A DNA stretch of 64,000 nt from Pollenia angustigena (Eukaryota; Arthropoda; Insecta; Diptera; Polleniidae), in the NCBI GenBank assembly GCA_930367215.1, contig OV884059.1:226857803-226921802 (forward strand), given 5' to 3'. The translations under genes and the position numbers were made by a program. The notes beneath the pieces were generated by a model, which was given only the letters and a program-made list of their open reading frames with translations, was not told where the DNA came from and did no database searches. This document shows, piece after piece, positions 33,226-44,517 of the stretch (positions are counted from its first letter, which is position 1; every line of letters begins with the position of its first letter).

Positions 33226-33467
33226 ACCACATTAAATAACAAAAGAGAACATTTAAGATATTTATTATTTTTGCTTGATTCGCTGCATAAAATAAACGTG
33301 ACGTCATTATTAAAATAAATAGCCGTGACGTCACCATCCCAAGAAATAAAAACCGAGTTATTATTACGTCAATTTTTGAAAAATTAAACGGGGAAATAAA
33401 TACAATATTTGACTCAATTTTGTTGACTCAATTCTATTATTATTCTGACTCTTTTTAATTTACAAAA

Positions 33468-34550
33468 ATGTCCCTGAAAAAATTCGTCAATTGCACAAAC
33501 GATTTAGTCGACTTCGAGAAGATTCAATCAGAAGCGCGTGCTGAAGATAATGTACACGCGTTGGAGATTATTCGAGTAGAATTAGACTATATATGGACCC
33601 AAGTAAAAAGGTCATATGAAGAGTGTAGGGATTTAGATCAGGATGGTGATAACCCAATTGACAAAAGCAAATTACGGGAGCGATACCAAACTGCCCTTAT
33701 GGCTTATAAAAATTGTCTCTCTTCAATCAACGCTGAAATCCATGCGCTTTCGGACACAACCATGGAAAAAGTTGAACGCCAGTCAAATATTCCGTTAGAC
33801 AAACGGGTATGTTCTGTAAATCGAAATGAAGTGGATTTAAAACCGAACAAATTTGGAAAACGAGCCTGTAAAGAAAGTTCATAAAAATATTCTTTTTAAT
33901 ATACTTTATATTTTGAGTACCAATTATATTTACAAGAACAGCTCTTAAAAAGAGGAAAAACTACAGTAATTTTCGTAAATAATTGAAATTAAAATCTCGT
34001 TCGATTTCAATTCCACTTCATTTCGATTTGTAGAACATGCCCGAATGAGTTTTCATCAATAAGACTCCCTCCTTGCGACACCGACACCTTTTTTGGGGAT
34101 TATAAATTATGGCCCAACTTCCGTGACTTGTTCACAGCCATATACATTAGGAATCCTAATATTATCAATGTTGAAGGGCTTTTTTATCTGACTCAAAAAC
34201 AGAGGGAGAGGCTAGAGATGCAATTACGCACGTACCTTTAACAAACAATGGGTTTATATTGGCTTGGAAAAATTTAGTTGACCGGTACGAAAATAAATGG
34301 ATGCAGGTAAATAAGCAATATAACATTATTTTGGATCTGCCTCATGCCTCTATAGAACGTCAATTAAAAAATTACAAAGAACAATAAACGATTGTAGGCA
34401 TACATTAGGCACACTAGGAATTGACACTTCGACATGGGAGTATTTTTTAATTTATATTTACTCTCAAAAACTTCCTAGGGCCCTTGTTCAAGAACTTGAA
34501 AATTCTCGTGAAGATCGTGCCGATGTACCCAAATGGCAAGATTTCGACAA
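33468..34550 (+). pseudogene. BEL/Pao gag, N-terminal part and DUF1759
   Basis: A 138-codon frame (33468-33884) forms the helical N-terminus of gag. After a break, another frame (about 34068-34240) encodes LPPCDTDTFFGDYKLWPNF, the start of the DUF1759 capsid region. It continues with SHIFTed pieces such as AWKNLVDRYENKWM around 34268-34310. Stops at 33882 and near 34242, 34385 interrupt it. In an active element this protein would build the particle core. Confidence 0.7.
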
Positions 34551-34554
34551 GTTT

Positions 34555-35130
34555 TTGACCCACAAATTTAAGACCCTAGAATCAGTAGGCAATATTAAAT
34601 CATCAAAGGACAAATCTATAACGCCCAAGTGTGAAGTCGCGAAAAACACCCAAAATAAACGGAACATTAATTCATTCCCAACGAATATTGCGAAATCTGA
34701 GAGTCACCGTCAGAACAAAAATAAACCAGTCAGAAGTTCTAATAATAATGTTATATCGTGCCAACATTGTAGCGAGTCAAACACCCTACCATCATGCCCC
34801 ACATTTTTAGAAACAAATTTAAGTGATCGAACTCATATCAAATTCATGTTACAACTGTCTGTCGATCAGTCATAGTGTCAGGGAGTGTCCTAGTAAATAC
34901 AGTTGTAGGCTGTGTTAACAAAAACACAACACTTTGTTGCACAACGCAACAGTGACCCAGCCTACAAACTTGCCACAGAATAACGCTGACGAGCAACCAA
35001 GCACAAGAGCCGCAGCTCAAGCCCAATACATACAGTCCACTTCAACATCAGGTATTCCCAACCTTATTTCCCTGACCCTGCGTGAAAACTTACAAACTTC
35101 GACAAATGAAACAGACCGCGAAACGTAGGT
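34555..35130 (+). pseudogene. BEL/Pao gag C-terminus with zinc knuckles
   Basis: The 106-codon frame at 34555-34875 contains CQHC near its end. The next knuckle, SCYNCLSISHSVRECPSKY, is readable in a shifted frame at about 34848-34905, followed by CRLC and a stop. The downstream frame 34934-35128 is the low-complexity linker before the protease. Confidence 0.65.
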
Positions 35131-35496
35131 TTTCACTGCCATTGTCAAAATAGAAACTAGAGGTCAAAGATACCAGACTAGAGCCATCATCGACCCTGGA
35201 TCACAATCAACCTTTGTATCGGACAAACTAAAAAACCGATTGAAATTACCTACTAAAAGAAACATAGTTCACGTTTCTGGTTTGAGTCAAACAGTTTCGG
35301 AAACCTCAACTAAAGCATGTTTGCTTAACCTTTGCTCACGGGTGGACACATCGTTTAAGTTAGAAGTTTGGGCCCCAGTTCTCAAGACCCTTCCCTCTAA
35401 TTTACCACCTCAAACGTTGGACATGCTAAAGCTCAGTGAAGCTGCAAAATTGCAACTTGCAGACCCTCACTTTAATCAAAGTAGACCCATCGACTT
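35131..35496 (+). pseudogene. BEL/Pao aspartic protease (DUF1758-like)
   Basis: The frame encodes RAIIDPGSQSTFVSDKL followed by HVSGLSQTVSETSTKACL, typical of the retropepsin-like DUF1758 domain of Pao elements; the active-site Asp lies in IIDPGSQ. It ends at SRPIDL, where a 460-bp insertion interrupts the polyprotein. Confidence 0.7.
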
Positions 35497-35954
35497 GCAA
35501 AATCTTGTTTTTTTTACACAAAATTATAACAACTAAAGAGTCCAGCTACTTATTTGAAAAACTAACATTTACTTCTTCACCGAGAAATAATTCAATCAGA
35601 ACTTTTAAGTATCGAGATACAGCATCTTCTCATCAATTTTTTATTTTCACAATTTATCTCTACGCAATAAAGTTTAAAAAATTACTAATGGAATACTACT
35701 TTTAGAATGTTTATTATGTAACTGCTTAAAATTTAGAATATTTATTACTATTAATGCTAAAATTATGAATGTTCAATTTGTTTTAAATTTTTGATTTTCT
35801 AATATGTATTTAGGTTTAAGTCGAAACTTTGTGAAAAAAATTTTTTTTTTTTAATATTTAAAAACTAATCGGATTCTAATAATGTAATTTATAAGATACT
35901 CTATCTTGTTGTATTAGAAAGGCACCAAATAAATACAAATACATATACGTAGGC
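35497..35954. mobile_element. AT-rich insertion in the BEL pol region
   Basis: The sequence CCCATCGACTT (35485-35495) at the left returns as GCCCATCGATTT (about 35953-35964) at the right. The protein reads RPIDL before and PIDLL after the block, so this looks like a 460-bp insertion with a 10-14-bp target duplication. The block has no coding signal or inverted ends, which suggests a SINE or other target-primed insertion, though no tRNA head is seen. Confidence 0.45.
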
Positions 35955-37690
35955 CCATCGATTTATTGCATGGACACACCGATGCGGTCTGTTGGATCCC
36001 TTTTGGCACAAAAACCGTATTTGGCTGGATTTTGCGGGAACCAACACCAAAAATTACTGAACCCAGAACAAGAATTTCGTTATTAAATACATCGTCCATT
36101 GACCGAATCCTCACACGCTTTTGGGAGGTGGAGGAAACCCCAAAACAGATTTTGAGGTCAGACGAGGACACTATTGTGGAACACAATTTTAGGCAAACAA
36201 CTCGTAGAAACGACACGTGAAGGTATTTAGTTACCCTGCCCTTCAAAAAAACTGAAGAAATATGCTCTTCTCGCAACATTGAACGCACGCTTAGCCAAAA
36301 ACCTGAAATAAATATGACAACGTTATTTTAGAATATCTTGAGTCAGGACACATGAGAAAAATTGAACCCTCGAATATAAACAAAGCTCCAAACTATTATC
36401 TGCAGCATGACGCAATAATAAAACCAGACCGATTGACCACTAAACTTAGAGTGGTTTTAATGACATTTTATATCCAGGACCCATTCTTCAGCAAGATCTT
36501 TTTCTTCTGATAGCAAAATGGAGATTTTTCCGCTTTATATTCAACGCCGACATCGTTAAATACTAATCGACCCAACCCAAACAAAGTTTCAAAGAATCTT
36601 ATTTAGAAAATCCGTAAATGACCCCATAGAAGATTACGAGCTTCTCACTGTCACATTTGGAGTTAATTGTGCCCCATTTTTAGCCATCAGAACGCTTCTT
36701 TAGTAAACTGAAGATGTACAAATGACTCATCCCTTAGCGTAAAAGATTCTTAAACAAAATATGTATGTGGATGACGACTTAGCAGGAGGTCATACTATAG
36801 AAGAAGCTATCAGAGCTAGAAAAGAATTAACTTCTGTCCTAAAATCAGCAGGCTTTGAACTAATGAAATGGAACTCGAATGAGCCACAAGTCATTCAGGA
36901 TTTACCTAGTGAGACTCTACTACAACTCGACTGGTTAAATCTGTCCGAAAATGACGGGACCAAGACTCTAGGAATAAAATGGAACATTTCATCAGACTCC
37001 TTTACATTCACAGCCCCAGATATAAAAGTTAAAGAAGCGTATACAAGGAGGGAAGTTTTGTCTACAATTGCCAAATTTTTGACCCATGTGGATGGAAAGC
37101 TCCAATCATAATAGGCGCTAAAATAATGATGCAGCAAATATGGTTAGATAAGACAGGCTGGGATGACATTTTAAAACCAATTTCTCAACATAAATGGAAA
37201 AAATTCGTAAACAATTTTCCCAATATTAAAATTATAAAAATACCCCGTTGGATTAAATATACACCCTTAAGTCATATCGAAATACATGGCTTCAGCAACG
37301 CTTCAGAAAAAGCTTATGCTGCTTCATTATACATTCGAACACAAAATTAAGAAACATTCATACACACAACTCTTTTACTATCTAAGACTCGAGTAGCGCC
37401 CCTCAAAAGCTTATCGCTACCACGCTTAGAACTTTGTGGAGCTGTATTGCTATCCAACTTGGCATCAAGTCTATTAAAAACCTGTGAATTTCAAAATGTA
37501 GTAACCCACTATTCGACTGACTCGACAATTGTATTATCGTGGCTTAAGAAACCGCCATGTACCTGGAACACGTTTGTTGGAAATCGAGTGGCGGAAATAA
37601 TACAAAAAGTCGAGACTTAAAACTGGCATCATGTTGACTCAAAAATGAATCCCGCTGACCTAGCAAGTAGAGGTTGTTCAAGTTAGAATC
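35955..37690 (+). pseudogene. BEL/Pao reverse transcriptase and RNase H
   Basis: Pieces read, in order: FGWILREPTPKI and FWEVEETPK (linker to RT); HMRKIEPSNINKAPNYYLQH (about 36350); the active site MYVDDDLAGGHTIEEAI (36761) with KSAGFELMKWNSN; GIKWNISSDSF; then the Peptidase_A17/RNase H region with IEIHGFSNASEKAYAASLY (37276-37340), LSLPRLELCGAVLLSN (about 37410) and ADLASRG. Stops and shifts at 36220, 36330, 37110, 37350 and elsewhere break it. Confidence 0.75.
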
Positions 37691-38085
37691 ACATAGTCTT
37701 TGGTGGAGTGGACCTTCGTAGTTAAAGTCGCCAAAACAGCAATGGCCATCTCCACGCCCTCCTCAGGATACAAATATAGAAGCCAAGACAATTAAAATTC
37801 TAACAGTCACAAACACAGAAGACCCATTAAGCCGATTTTCATCTCAATCCCGTGCCTATCGAGTCATAGCCTACATTTTACGTTTTGAAACACCCATACC
37901 AAGAAGTCAAATCTCATCTTTAGAACCAACACCAGAAGAAATACAATCTGCAAAAAATCGCATTATAATTTGGACACAAAACACTTTATTTCCTGACGAA
38001 TATACTGCTTTACTTCACAAGCGTCCAATTTCCCCTCGAAGTAAACTCTTAACCCTTACGCCATTTCTCGATCGCAATGGGATAA

Positions 38086-39200
38086 ATGTACAATGAACGC
38101 TGTCCAATTATGTTGCCATACGAATCAAAATTGACTAGATTGATTACAGAATTTGTGCATAAAATTACCTTGCATGGCGGAAATCAGCTCATGACCCGAG
38201 TAATAAGAACAGAATTTTGGATTTTTCGACTGAAGCCCTTAGTAAAAACAGTCATAAGTAATTGCTAAGCATGTGTACTTTACAAAAAACATACTCAAAG
38301 TCAGATAATGACATCCATGCCACCTGAACGCACAAAAATATCAAGACCCTTTACAGTTACAGCTGGACCTTTCAACATTCGAAACTTTACGGGTCTAGCC
38401 TGCCTTATCACAAATGTGTATGTTTGCATATTTGTATGCTTTGCCACAAAAGCTGTACATTTAGAACCAGTAAGTGACCTATCGACCTAAGCTGTTTAAT
38501 CCGCTTTCTCCCGCTTTATTGGAAGACGGGGATGTCCCGCAATCATATATTCGGACAACGGCACGAACTTTGTCGGAGCAGCAGAACTCATCAAAAACCC
38601 AAGTAACTCACAACTATATCCATCAAAACATCATTTGGAAATTCATACCCCCTGGTGCCCCACATATGGGCGGACTCTGGGAGGCCGGCGTAAAATCCTT
38701 CAAAACCCACCTAAAAAAAATGATACCAGATATGAAATTCACCCTTGAAGAGCTGTCAATAATTTTCGCTCGCATCGAATCGTGTTTAAACTCTAGACCC
38801 TTAAGTCCTGCTAGCAATGACCCAAACGACCTTATCCCATTGACCCCGCGATACGTCCTTACTGGCACTCCATTATTGAACCCAGCCAAACCTGATGTAA
38901 GCAGCGAAAACCTGACCCTCATCAACCACTGGAAACGCTTAAAGGTCATCCATCTACCACTAATTTTGCCAAAGATGGAAATCCGAGTATCTTGCCGAAC
39001 TCCATCGCAGGTAGAAGTGGAAGTCTCAGAAGGATAACGTTAAAGTCAACGATTTTGTAGTCATCAAAACCAACAACTTGCTACCCAACGAATGGCAAAT
39101 GACTCATATTGGAACTGATCAAAATTGTCGAGTTGTCGACATCCAGACAAAAAATGGGATCGTTACCAGACCCATTACAAAAATTGCGGTTTTGTTTTAA
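38086..39200 (+). pseudogene. BEL/Pao integrase and DUF5641-like C-terminus
   Basis: The zinc module appears as LITEFVHKITLHGG with CACVLYKK after a stop. The core region includes CFATKAVHLEPVSDLST, IIYSDNGTNFVGAAE in a shifted frame near 38545-38590, and PHMGGLWEAGVKSFKTHLK with the catalytic Glu. CLNSRPLSPASNDPNDLIPL and TPRYVLTGTPLL follow. The DUF5641-type end (VNDFVVIKTNNLLPNEW; GIVTRPITKIAVLF) ends near 39200. Confidence 0.75.
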
Positions 39201-39459
39201 AATATATTTAACATTTTTTAAAAAATTTTCCAAACTAATTTTACACTGAATTCCTACTTATGGCATCCCACCCAACATTTCTAAGTTTCTCATCAACAGA
39301 TTTGATTGCTGTCAACATATTCAACCCCATACGACCCGCAAACTTGAATAGAAGTGAGATCCCAGATGCCATATCTGCCAAAATCATCACAACACCTTGC
39401 TACAGTGAAACCTGTTTTTTGGACTTATATTAAACTGCACCAAGTCATAGGGGCCGGAA

Positions 39460-39835
39460 TGTTTAATGCTGATTCGTTTTAAACCAAACACCCTGTAAAA
39501 TATTAACGGTCCTTAAATTGTTATTTACTTAATTTTAAATTCTTTCATTACAATAATTTTCTTACATGAAACCTTGCTTGTTTTATAATGTTTAAAATCA
39601 TTAAACTCACTCTAGTTTCAACCGTAGCACAGTAAACAAGTGAATCAACAAAAAGAAAATACAATTTGTAAAAACAAAATAAAACTGTGAACAAAACAAA
39701 ATATGTATATTGATTTAAAACCTTTATATTAAATAAAATTAAAATACAAAAAAAAAAAAAAAATAAATAAATAAAAAACAAAGTGTTTTTATTTATATCA
39801 GAAAATATAGTGAACCGTGTTAACTTTAAGGAATT
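39460..39835 (+). repeat. 3' LTR of the BEL/Pao element
   Basis: It starts TGTTTAATGCTGATTCG directly after the polypurine tract. It matches the 5' LTR through CCTGTAAAATATTAACGGTC and TTTAAAATCATTAAACTC, then diverges in AT-rich sequence with A-runs at 39750-39780. The right limit is approximate, set by the point where locus 2 homology begins. Confidence 0.6.
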
Positions 39836-39857
39836 GAAAATTGAAGTTGATACCCAA

Positions 39858-40490
39858 TATGCTTGTACCTAATTTGGATAAAAAATTCTATAATGTCTTT
39901 GTATGAGAAAAAAACAACTTATGGGTAAAATTAGAGGATGTCTTGGTTTTTGGGTCATATCTCAGCCATTTGTGGAACGATCAGAATTTCAATAGCAAAC
40001 AATTCTGGACTATATAATACATAATTTGCGTAGTAATCGTATCTGAGTTCTTCGTAAAACCTATTTTAACGGACGGACAGACATCGGTTAATCAACTTCT
40101 CTTCTTTTAAAGACCCAGAATATATATACTTTATACGATCTTATATCGAGATTGTAGAAATTACAAATATAATCAGGTATGTGATGGAAAACGATTTTGA
40201 AAACAAAACGATTTGAAAACGATAATATCGTTTTCGGTATCTTTAAAAATTGATTTCTAATATATTTTCCTCCGTTTTCATTTATATATTCTGTTAAATT
40301 CTTTATTAAATATATTAATTGAAGTATATTTTGAACAAAAATAAAGATTTTACTTCAGAAATGGATTTTAAAATCGGTCGAAATTCATCACACCTGCTAA
40401 ACACTATCATTTTGAAAACGATCGTTTTTCATCACATACCTGAATAACAAACTGGCATATCGTTACCTAATAGGTTGCGTACTTTATGTC
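39858..40490. repeat. Start of duplicated locus 2
   Basis: ATGCTTGTACCTAATTTGGA onward matches 4128-4300 and then 5160-5360 of locus 1, with the RTE-like tail (about 4300-5160) missing here. It contains a MITE at 40174-40442. Because part of this sequence belongs to dispersed families, the true left edge of the duplication may be somewhat further right. Confidence 0.55.
40174..40442. mobile_element. MITE with CAGGTATGTGATG ends
   Basis: The inverted ends are CAGGTATGTGATGGAAAACG and its inverse, CGTTTTTCATCACATACCTG. Locus 1 lacks it (about 5285 and 9226), where AACAAACATAATAACAAAC is continuous. The interior repeats AAAACGAT on both strands. The target duplication is ambiguous (AAT at most). 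No coding capacity. Confidence 0.75.
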
Positions 40491-40862
40491 TACAGTAGTT
40501 TTGACTTAGCTGCACAATCTCCTTTGCACGATTTTTTGTGCAGGTAAATCAAAAATGCAGTTATCTTAAATGCACTTACCTGCCTTAATGTGCAGGTACA
40601 CACTTGTGGTTTCCTGCGCATAAGTGCAGCTAAAGTAAAGTGTTTGATTTAAAAGTAGAATAAACAAAATTATTTTATTAATACATAAATTAATATTTTA
40701 TTAAATGTTATTTCATTCCAGTTAGCATTTTCAATCGTCTGGGAGTCTACTGGGAATCTCACAAAGAGTGTTTTTGATCGTCGAAGAGCTCATTTTTAAT
40801 TGTAGACAATTCCTCGCACGGGAGAAACTGTTACACGTGCTGATTCGTATGAGAGATTCTTT

Positions 40863-42091
40863 CATAACGCAGCGAAAAACAAAAAAAATTTGTTTTTAAA
40901 AGTTAATTAAAAGCAATTTGTGTATATTATATTAAAAAAACTCAACAATAAGGTTAAATAAAGTATTCAATATAAATTAAAATAAACTAATCTTTTTAAA
41001 TAAGCAATTTATGATTTCCTTGTGAGGCAAATTTAGATAGTACAGTCTATGTTCAGTTTGTTATTGTTGATCTGAGCCATGTTTTTATTCGACGAAGGGT
41101 AGGAAATGACTTCTCGCTCGTAGCATTACTTACGAGCACGTGCTTTTGTAAAATTATACTAAGCGGCTGTGTTACAATAAGTATCACACTTAATATGTTT
41201 ATTCCGCAAATAAATTCAAAAGTTCTAAGTGAGTTCCTTAATATAAGGCTCTTGATGAAGTATCTCTACCTTTCCACTCAGATAAGTTTTCCAAAGCTTC
41301 TACTATATGATGCACACTTGTTGCAAAGTGTAAAGCTGAGTCGTGACGGTCCACCCATCTTGTCTCGCATAATGTAGAGAGTTTGGCTCCCAAATACTTT
41401 AGTAAAAACGTGTTTTGCCTGATTTACGGGAAATAGCAAGGCATTTGTTTCGCATTTGTCGCGGTTTCCAGAATTTTTAAACAGCTCCATTTTCTGCTGA
41501 CATCAAACGACACCCATCAGTTTCAACTCCTATCAATCAATTGACACATCAGCGTCATAATCAATATCCTGTGAAGGCTCTTCAAATGCTTTTACAACAA
41601 GGCCAAAACAATTCTTCCCTAACAACTTTTTGTTGTATGTTGAACTATTTTAAAGATAAGGAAATCTGGCTTTTCCCCGACAAATCCTTGCGTTCGTCAA
41701 AAATTATCAAATAGGAATTTTTTTCATATAACTCATATGTATGTACATAAATATTACATTATTGCATTATCAAGTTAAACGTTTACTCTTTGGTTATACA
41801 TAGATGGCACCTGCTGGGATTGAATGTAGAATAATAAGTATTTGAATACATTAAACTAGATGTTTCATTGAAAATATCTAATAAATAACTATTAGGATGA
41901 AGATTTGGATACTTATTGAAAATTTGGTTAGAGATTCAATAAAAAAACAAAAAAATACTTATTGAAAATTTCGTTAGAGATTCAATAAAAAAAACAAAAA
42001 AAAAACCTTGCTGGGATTTCCAAAAATTGTGTACATTAAAAAAAGATAATATTAATGGGTATTCTTGTATTATCGAAATAAACAAAACATA
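40863..42091. other. Unassigned insert sequence in Q copy 2
   Basis: This stretch lies in the insertion that splits Q. Minus-strand sequence near 41410-41560 reads as protein-like scraps (for example DIDYDADVSID), but I recognise no family and no frame longer than about 70 codons. No inverted ends were found. Confidence 0.3.
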
Positions 42092-42723
42092 CAGTTAAAC
42101 CTCTATTATCCGGCTTTCGTGGGACCGGCACCAGCACGGAAAATCGAAATACACGGTTAATAGAGGTTATATTAAAATATACAGAAATTTATTTATTTTT
42201 ATTAAAACATTCGATTTATGTAACTACAGATTATAATATACAACAAATTTTTTACAAAATATACAAATTGTCATAGACAATGCAAAATCAAATATGTATT
42301 TACCTTAAAAAACATTAAAATTAGGATTTTTACTGACTATGCTTTGGTTGATCAAACTACATGACTGCACAAAATTTGTAAATTTTACAACGTTTATTGC
42401 TTTATTGTTTTTGCATTTCTACTGACGAAATGTTTAAATTTCACTTACTAAATGAATAAAAACGCATATATGTATGTATGTTCTTATGTGTGGGCACATG
42501 AACTTAAAAAGGGGAAACACCGTATTTAGATTAACATACATAATAAAAATCATATGAATCCAGCACGGATAATAGATGTAAAGCACGGTTAATAGAGGTA
42601 TAAATCTAAAGCACGGAAAATAGAGGTAAAGCACGGATAATAGAGGGAAAAAATAAAAAGAACCGCATGCCGGTTAAAAGATGTAACCGATTAATAGAGG
42701 CCCGGTTAATCGAGGTTTAACTG
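42092..42723. mobile_element. pogo/Tigger-like non-autonomous element
   Basis: The ends CAGTTAAACCTCTATTATCC at left and CGAGGTTTAACTG at right are flanked by TA on both sides, the pattern of pogo/Tigger elements. Inside, about five copies of a GCACGGTTAATAGAGGT-like motif that resembles the terminal repeat are clustered at 42560-42715, possibly extra transposase-binding sites. No transposase is encoded in its 632 bp. Confidence 0.85.
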
Positions 42724-42782
42724 TATTTTAATAATTTACGGGGGGGAAATTTCCTTATTTCACCCCCCCTGAATCCGCGCCT

Positions 42783-43180
42783 GTTTCTTACACACGTCAA
42801 TTCACCTTTAATATTTGTGCGCGTTTGCTTAAAAAAAAAAAATAGTCAAAAGTCAGATTTCATGTAAAATTATAATTTTTCTCAAACTTTGGTGGGCCGT
42901 CCCCTTAGCCTTCGCCGATCGTCCTAAAAATTTTTGAGTTGTTTTTTTATTAATACCCACCAAATTGGCTAGTGAGACCTAAATAAATCCAACTTTTGAT
43001 TTTAACGGGCACCCTAGGGTACCACCGTACTTTTTGGCTTTGAATTGTATCAAAAAAGTACAATTGCACCAACTTTATCAACCGTGGTACGTTAGAAACA
43101 AATGATATGGGTTTGATTATTTTTTTAAGCAAACGCACACAAATATTAAAGCTGAATTGACGTGTGTAAGAAAAAACAGT
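42783..43180. repeat. Long palindromic repeat
   Basis: GTTTCTTACACACGTCAATT with the following ~35 bp at the left recurs inverted at 43120-43179. A segment inside (42880-43020, CTTAGCCTTCGCCGATC and ATACCCACCAAATTGG) recurs in direct orientation at 43372-43510. This is probably a decayed foldback-type element with a duplicated core. No gene. Confidence 0.65.
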
Positions 43181-44299
43181 TCTAAAGAAAAAATTCGCAT
43201 CAATGCTGCTGTTTACTTTTTATTTTAATTAGGTTTTGTTCAATATGAGTTTTAGAGAAAACTTGTTAAGGCAAAAGTTGTTGGAAACTTTACTAACAAC
43301 AACTTCTTAGAAAACGATTTTTATGTAAAATTAACATTTTCCTAAATATAAGTCATACAAGTCGGACTTTACGATTTTTCTCAAACTTTGGCGGGCTTGA
43401 GGGACGGCTTAGCCTTCGCCGATCATCCTAAAAATTTTTTGGAGTTGTTTTTTTATCAATACCCACCAAATTGGCGAGTGAGACCTAAATTAATCCAACT
43501 TTTGATTTTAACGGTCACCCTAATGTACACTCAAAATATTATGTAGTTAAATTCAAACGAAAATTCATTTTAAACAAATTAAAATTCATTTAAAAAACGG
43601 ATCATTTACATTTCATTTAAAACAAATGATTTTTACAGTAATTTTTAAATTTTTTATTTATTAAACAGCATATTCCTTAAAATTGAATAGTTTTTACTTT
43701 TAAAAAATACATTTTAACCGACAAAAATCAAACTACATAAAAAAATAAAAACGAAAAAACATTATTTTTTGGTAGTTTGTTTTTTGAATAACAAACATAA
43801 ATGTTAAAAAATAAAATTATTCGTAAAATAACTATATTTTTATTCAAATTTAACAGTATGGAAAACGAATTTAACAACCAACAATCTGTTACTGTAATAA
43901 TTTTATAAGTGTAGAGATTATCTAACGAGTCTTTCAAAAAGCATGCCAAGAGTCGTATGAGACTCATATAGGTATTATTTTAGATTTCGTGAAATGCTCA
44001 GCCGTATGACTGAGCTACCTAAATAAAGGCATCAAGCGTATGTTTCATGCCAAAACTTCTAATTTTCATACAATTTCTATAAAACAAACCTTAAGGTCGC
44101 GAAATCAACACCATCCTGTCGGAAAATCCTTTTTTACAGATCCTTAGGCCGGTTTGCTTTATTAAAATTGTACTGGCAATAGCATTTTCATACTTGAAAA
44201 ACGGTCTGATTTAGGTTGCTCAGAAACATAATCGTCTAACAAACCGCCTATGCTAGCTGGGAAATAACAGATCATTTTACAAATGTATGTATGTTTATT

Positions 44300-44517
44300 T
44301 CTGTGGCTTGGTGCTAAAAGGGCCAAAGTCAATATTTTTCTGTTTTGAGTTAATCGTTGCATTAGGTGTTTTCTCTTAACATTTTTTTTTCTTTTTTTTT
44401 GATGAAACAGTTTGTAGCCCAGAACAGTTTCATAAGGGTTTCAGTAAGAACTCTTCTAAAAAAACAATTTAATTTAAATTTATTTTGACATTGGCCCTTT
44501 TAGCACCAAGCCACAGA
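44300..44517. mobile_element. MITE, TCTGTGGCTTGG family
   Basis: TCTGTGGCTTGGTGCTAAAA with GGGCCAAAGTCA and the inverse TTGGCCCTTTTAGCACCAAG frame a 218-bp non-coding element inside Q copy 2. The terminal repeats match those of the MITE at 11294-11543 with few changes. Confidence 0.7.

Larger units (their letters stand above)
31982..39835 (+). mobile_element. Decayed BEL/Pao LTR retrotransposon
   Basis: Diverged LTRs, both beginning TGTTTAATG, flank remnants of gag, aspartic protease, reverse transcriptase, RNase H and integrase in the BEL/Pao order. A polypurine tract AGGGGCCGGAA directly precedes the 3' LTR. A leader phrase CATTTGGTCCTAACGAACCG (about 32751) follows the 5' LTR. Many stops and frameshifts make the copy inactive. 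It separates locus 1 from locus 2. The exact right end is uncertain because both LTR ends are AT-rich and diverged. Confidence 0.8.

Noticed and set aside
43728..43967. Minus-strand frame of about 79 codons rich in hydrophobic residues
   Set aside because: Very AT-rich sequence yields Ile/Leu/Phe/Asn-rich frames by chance; no homologous counterpart or motif.
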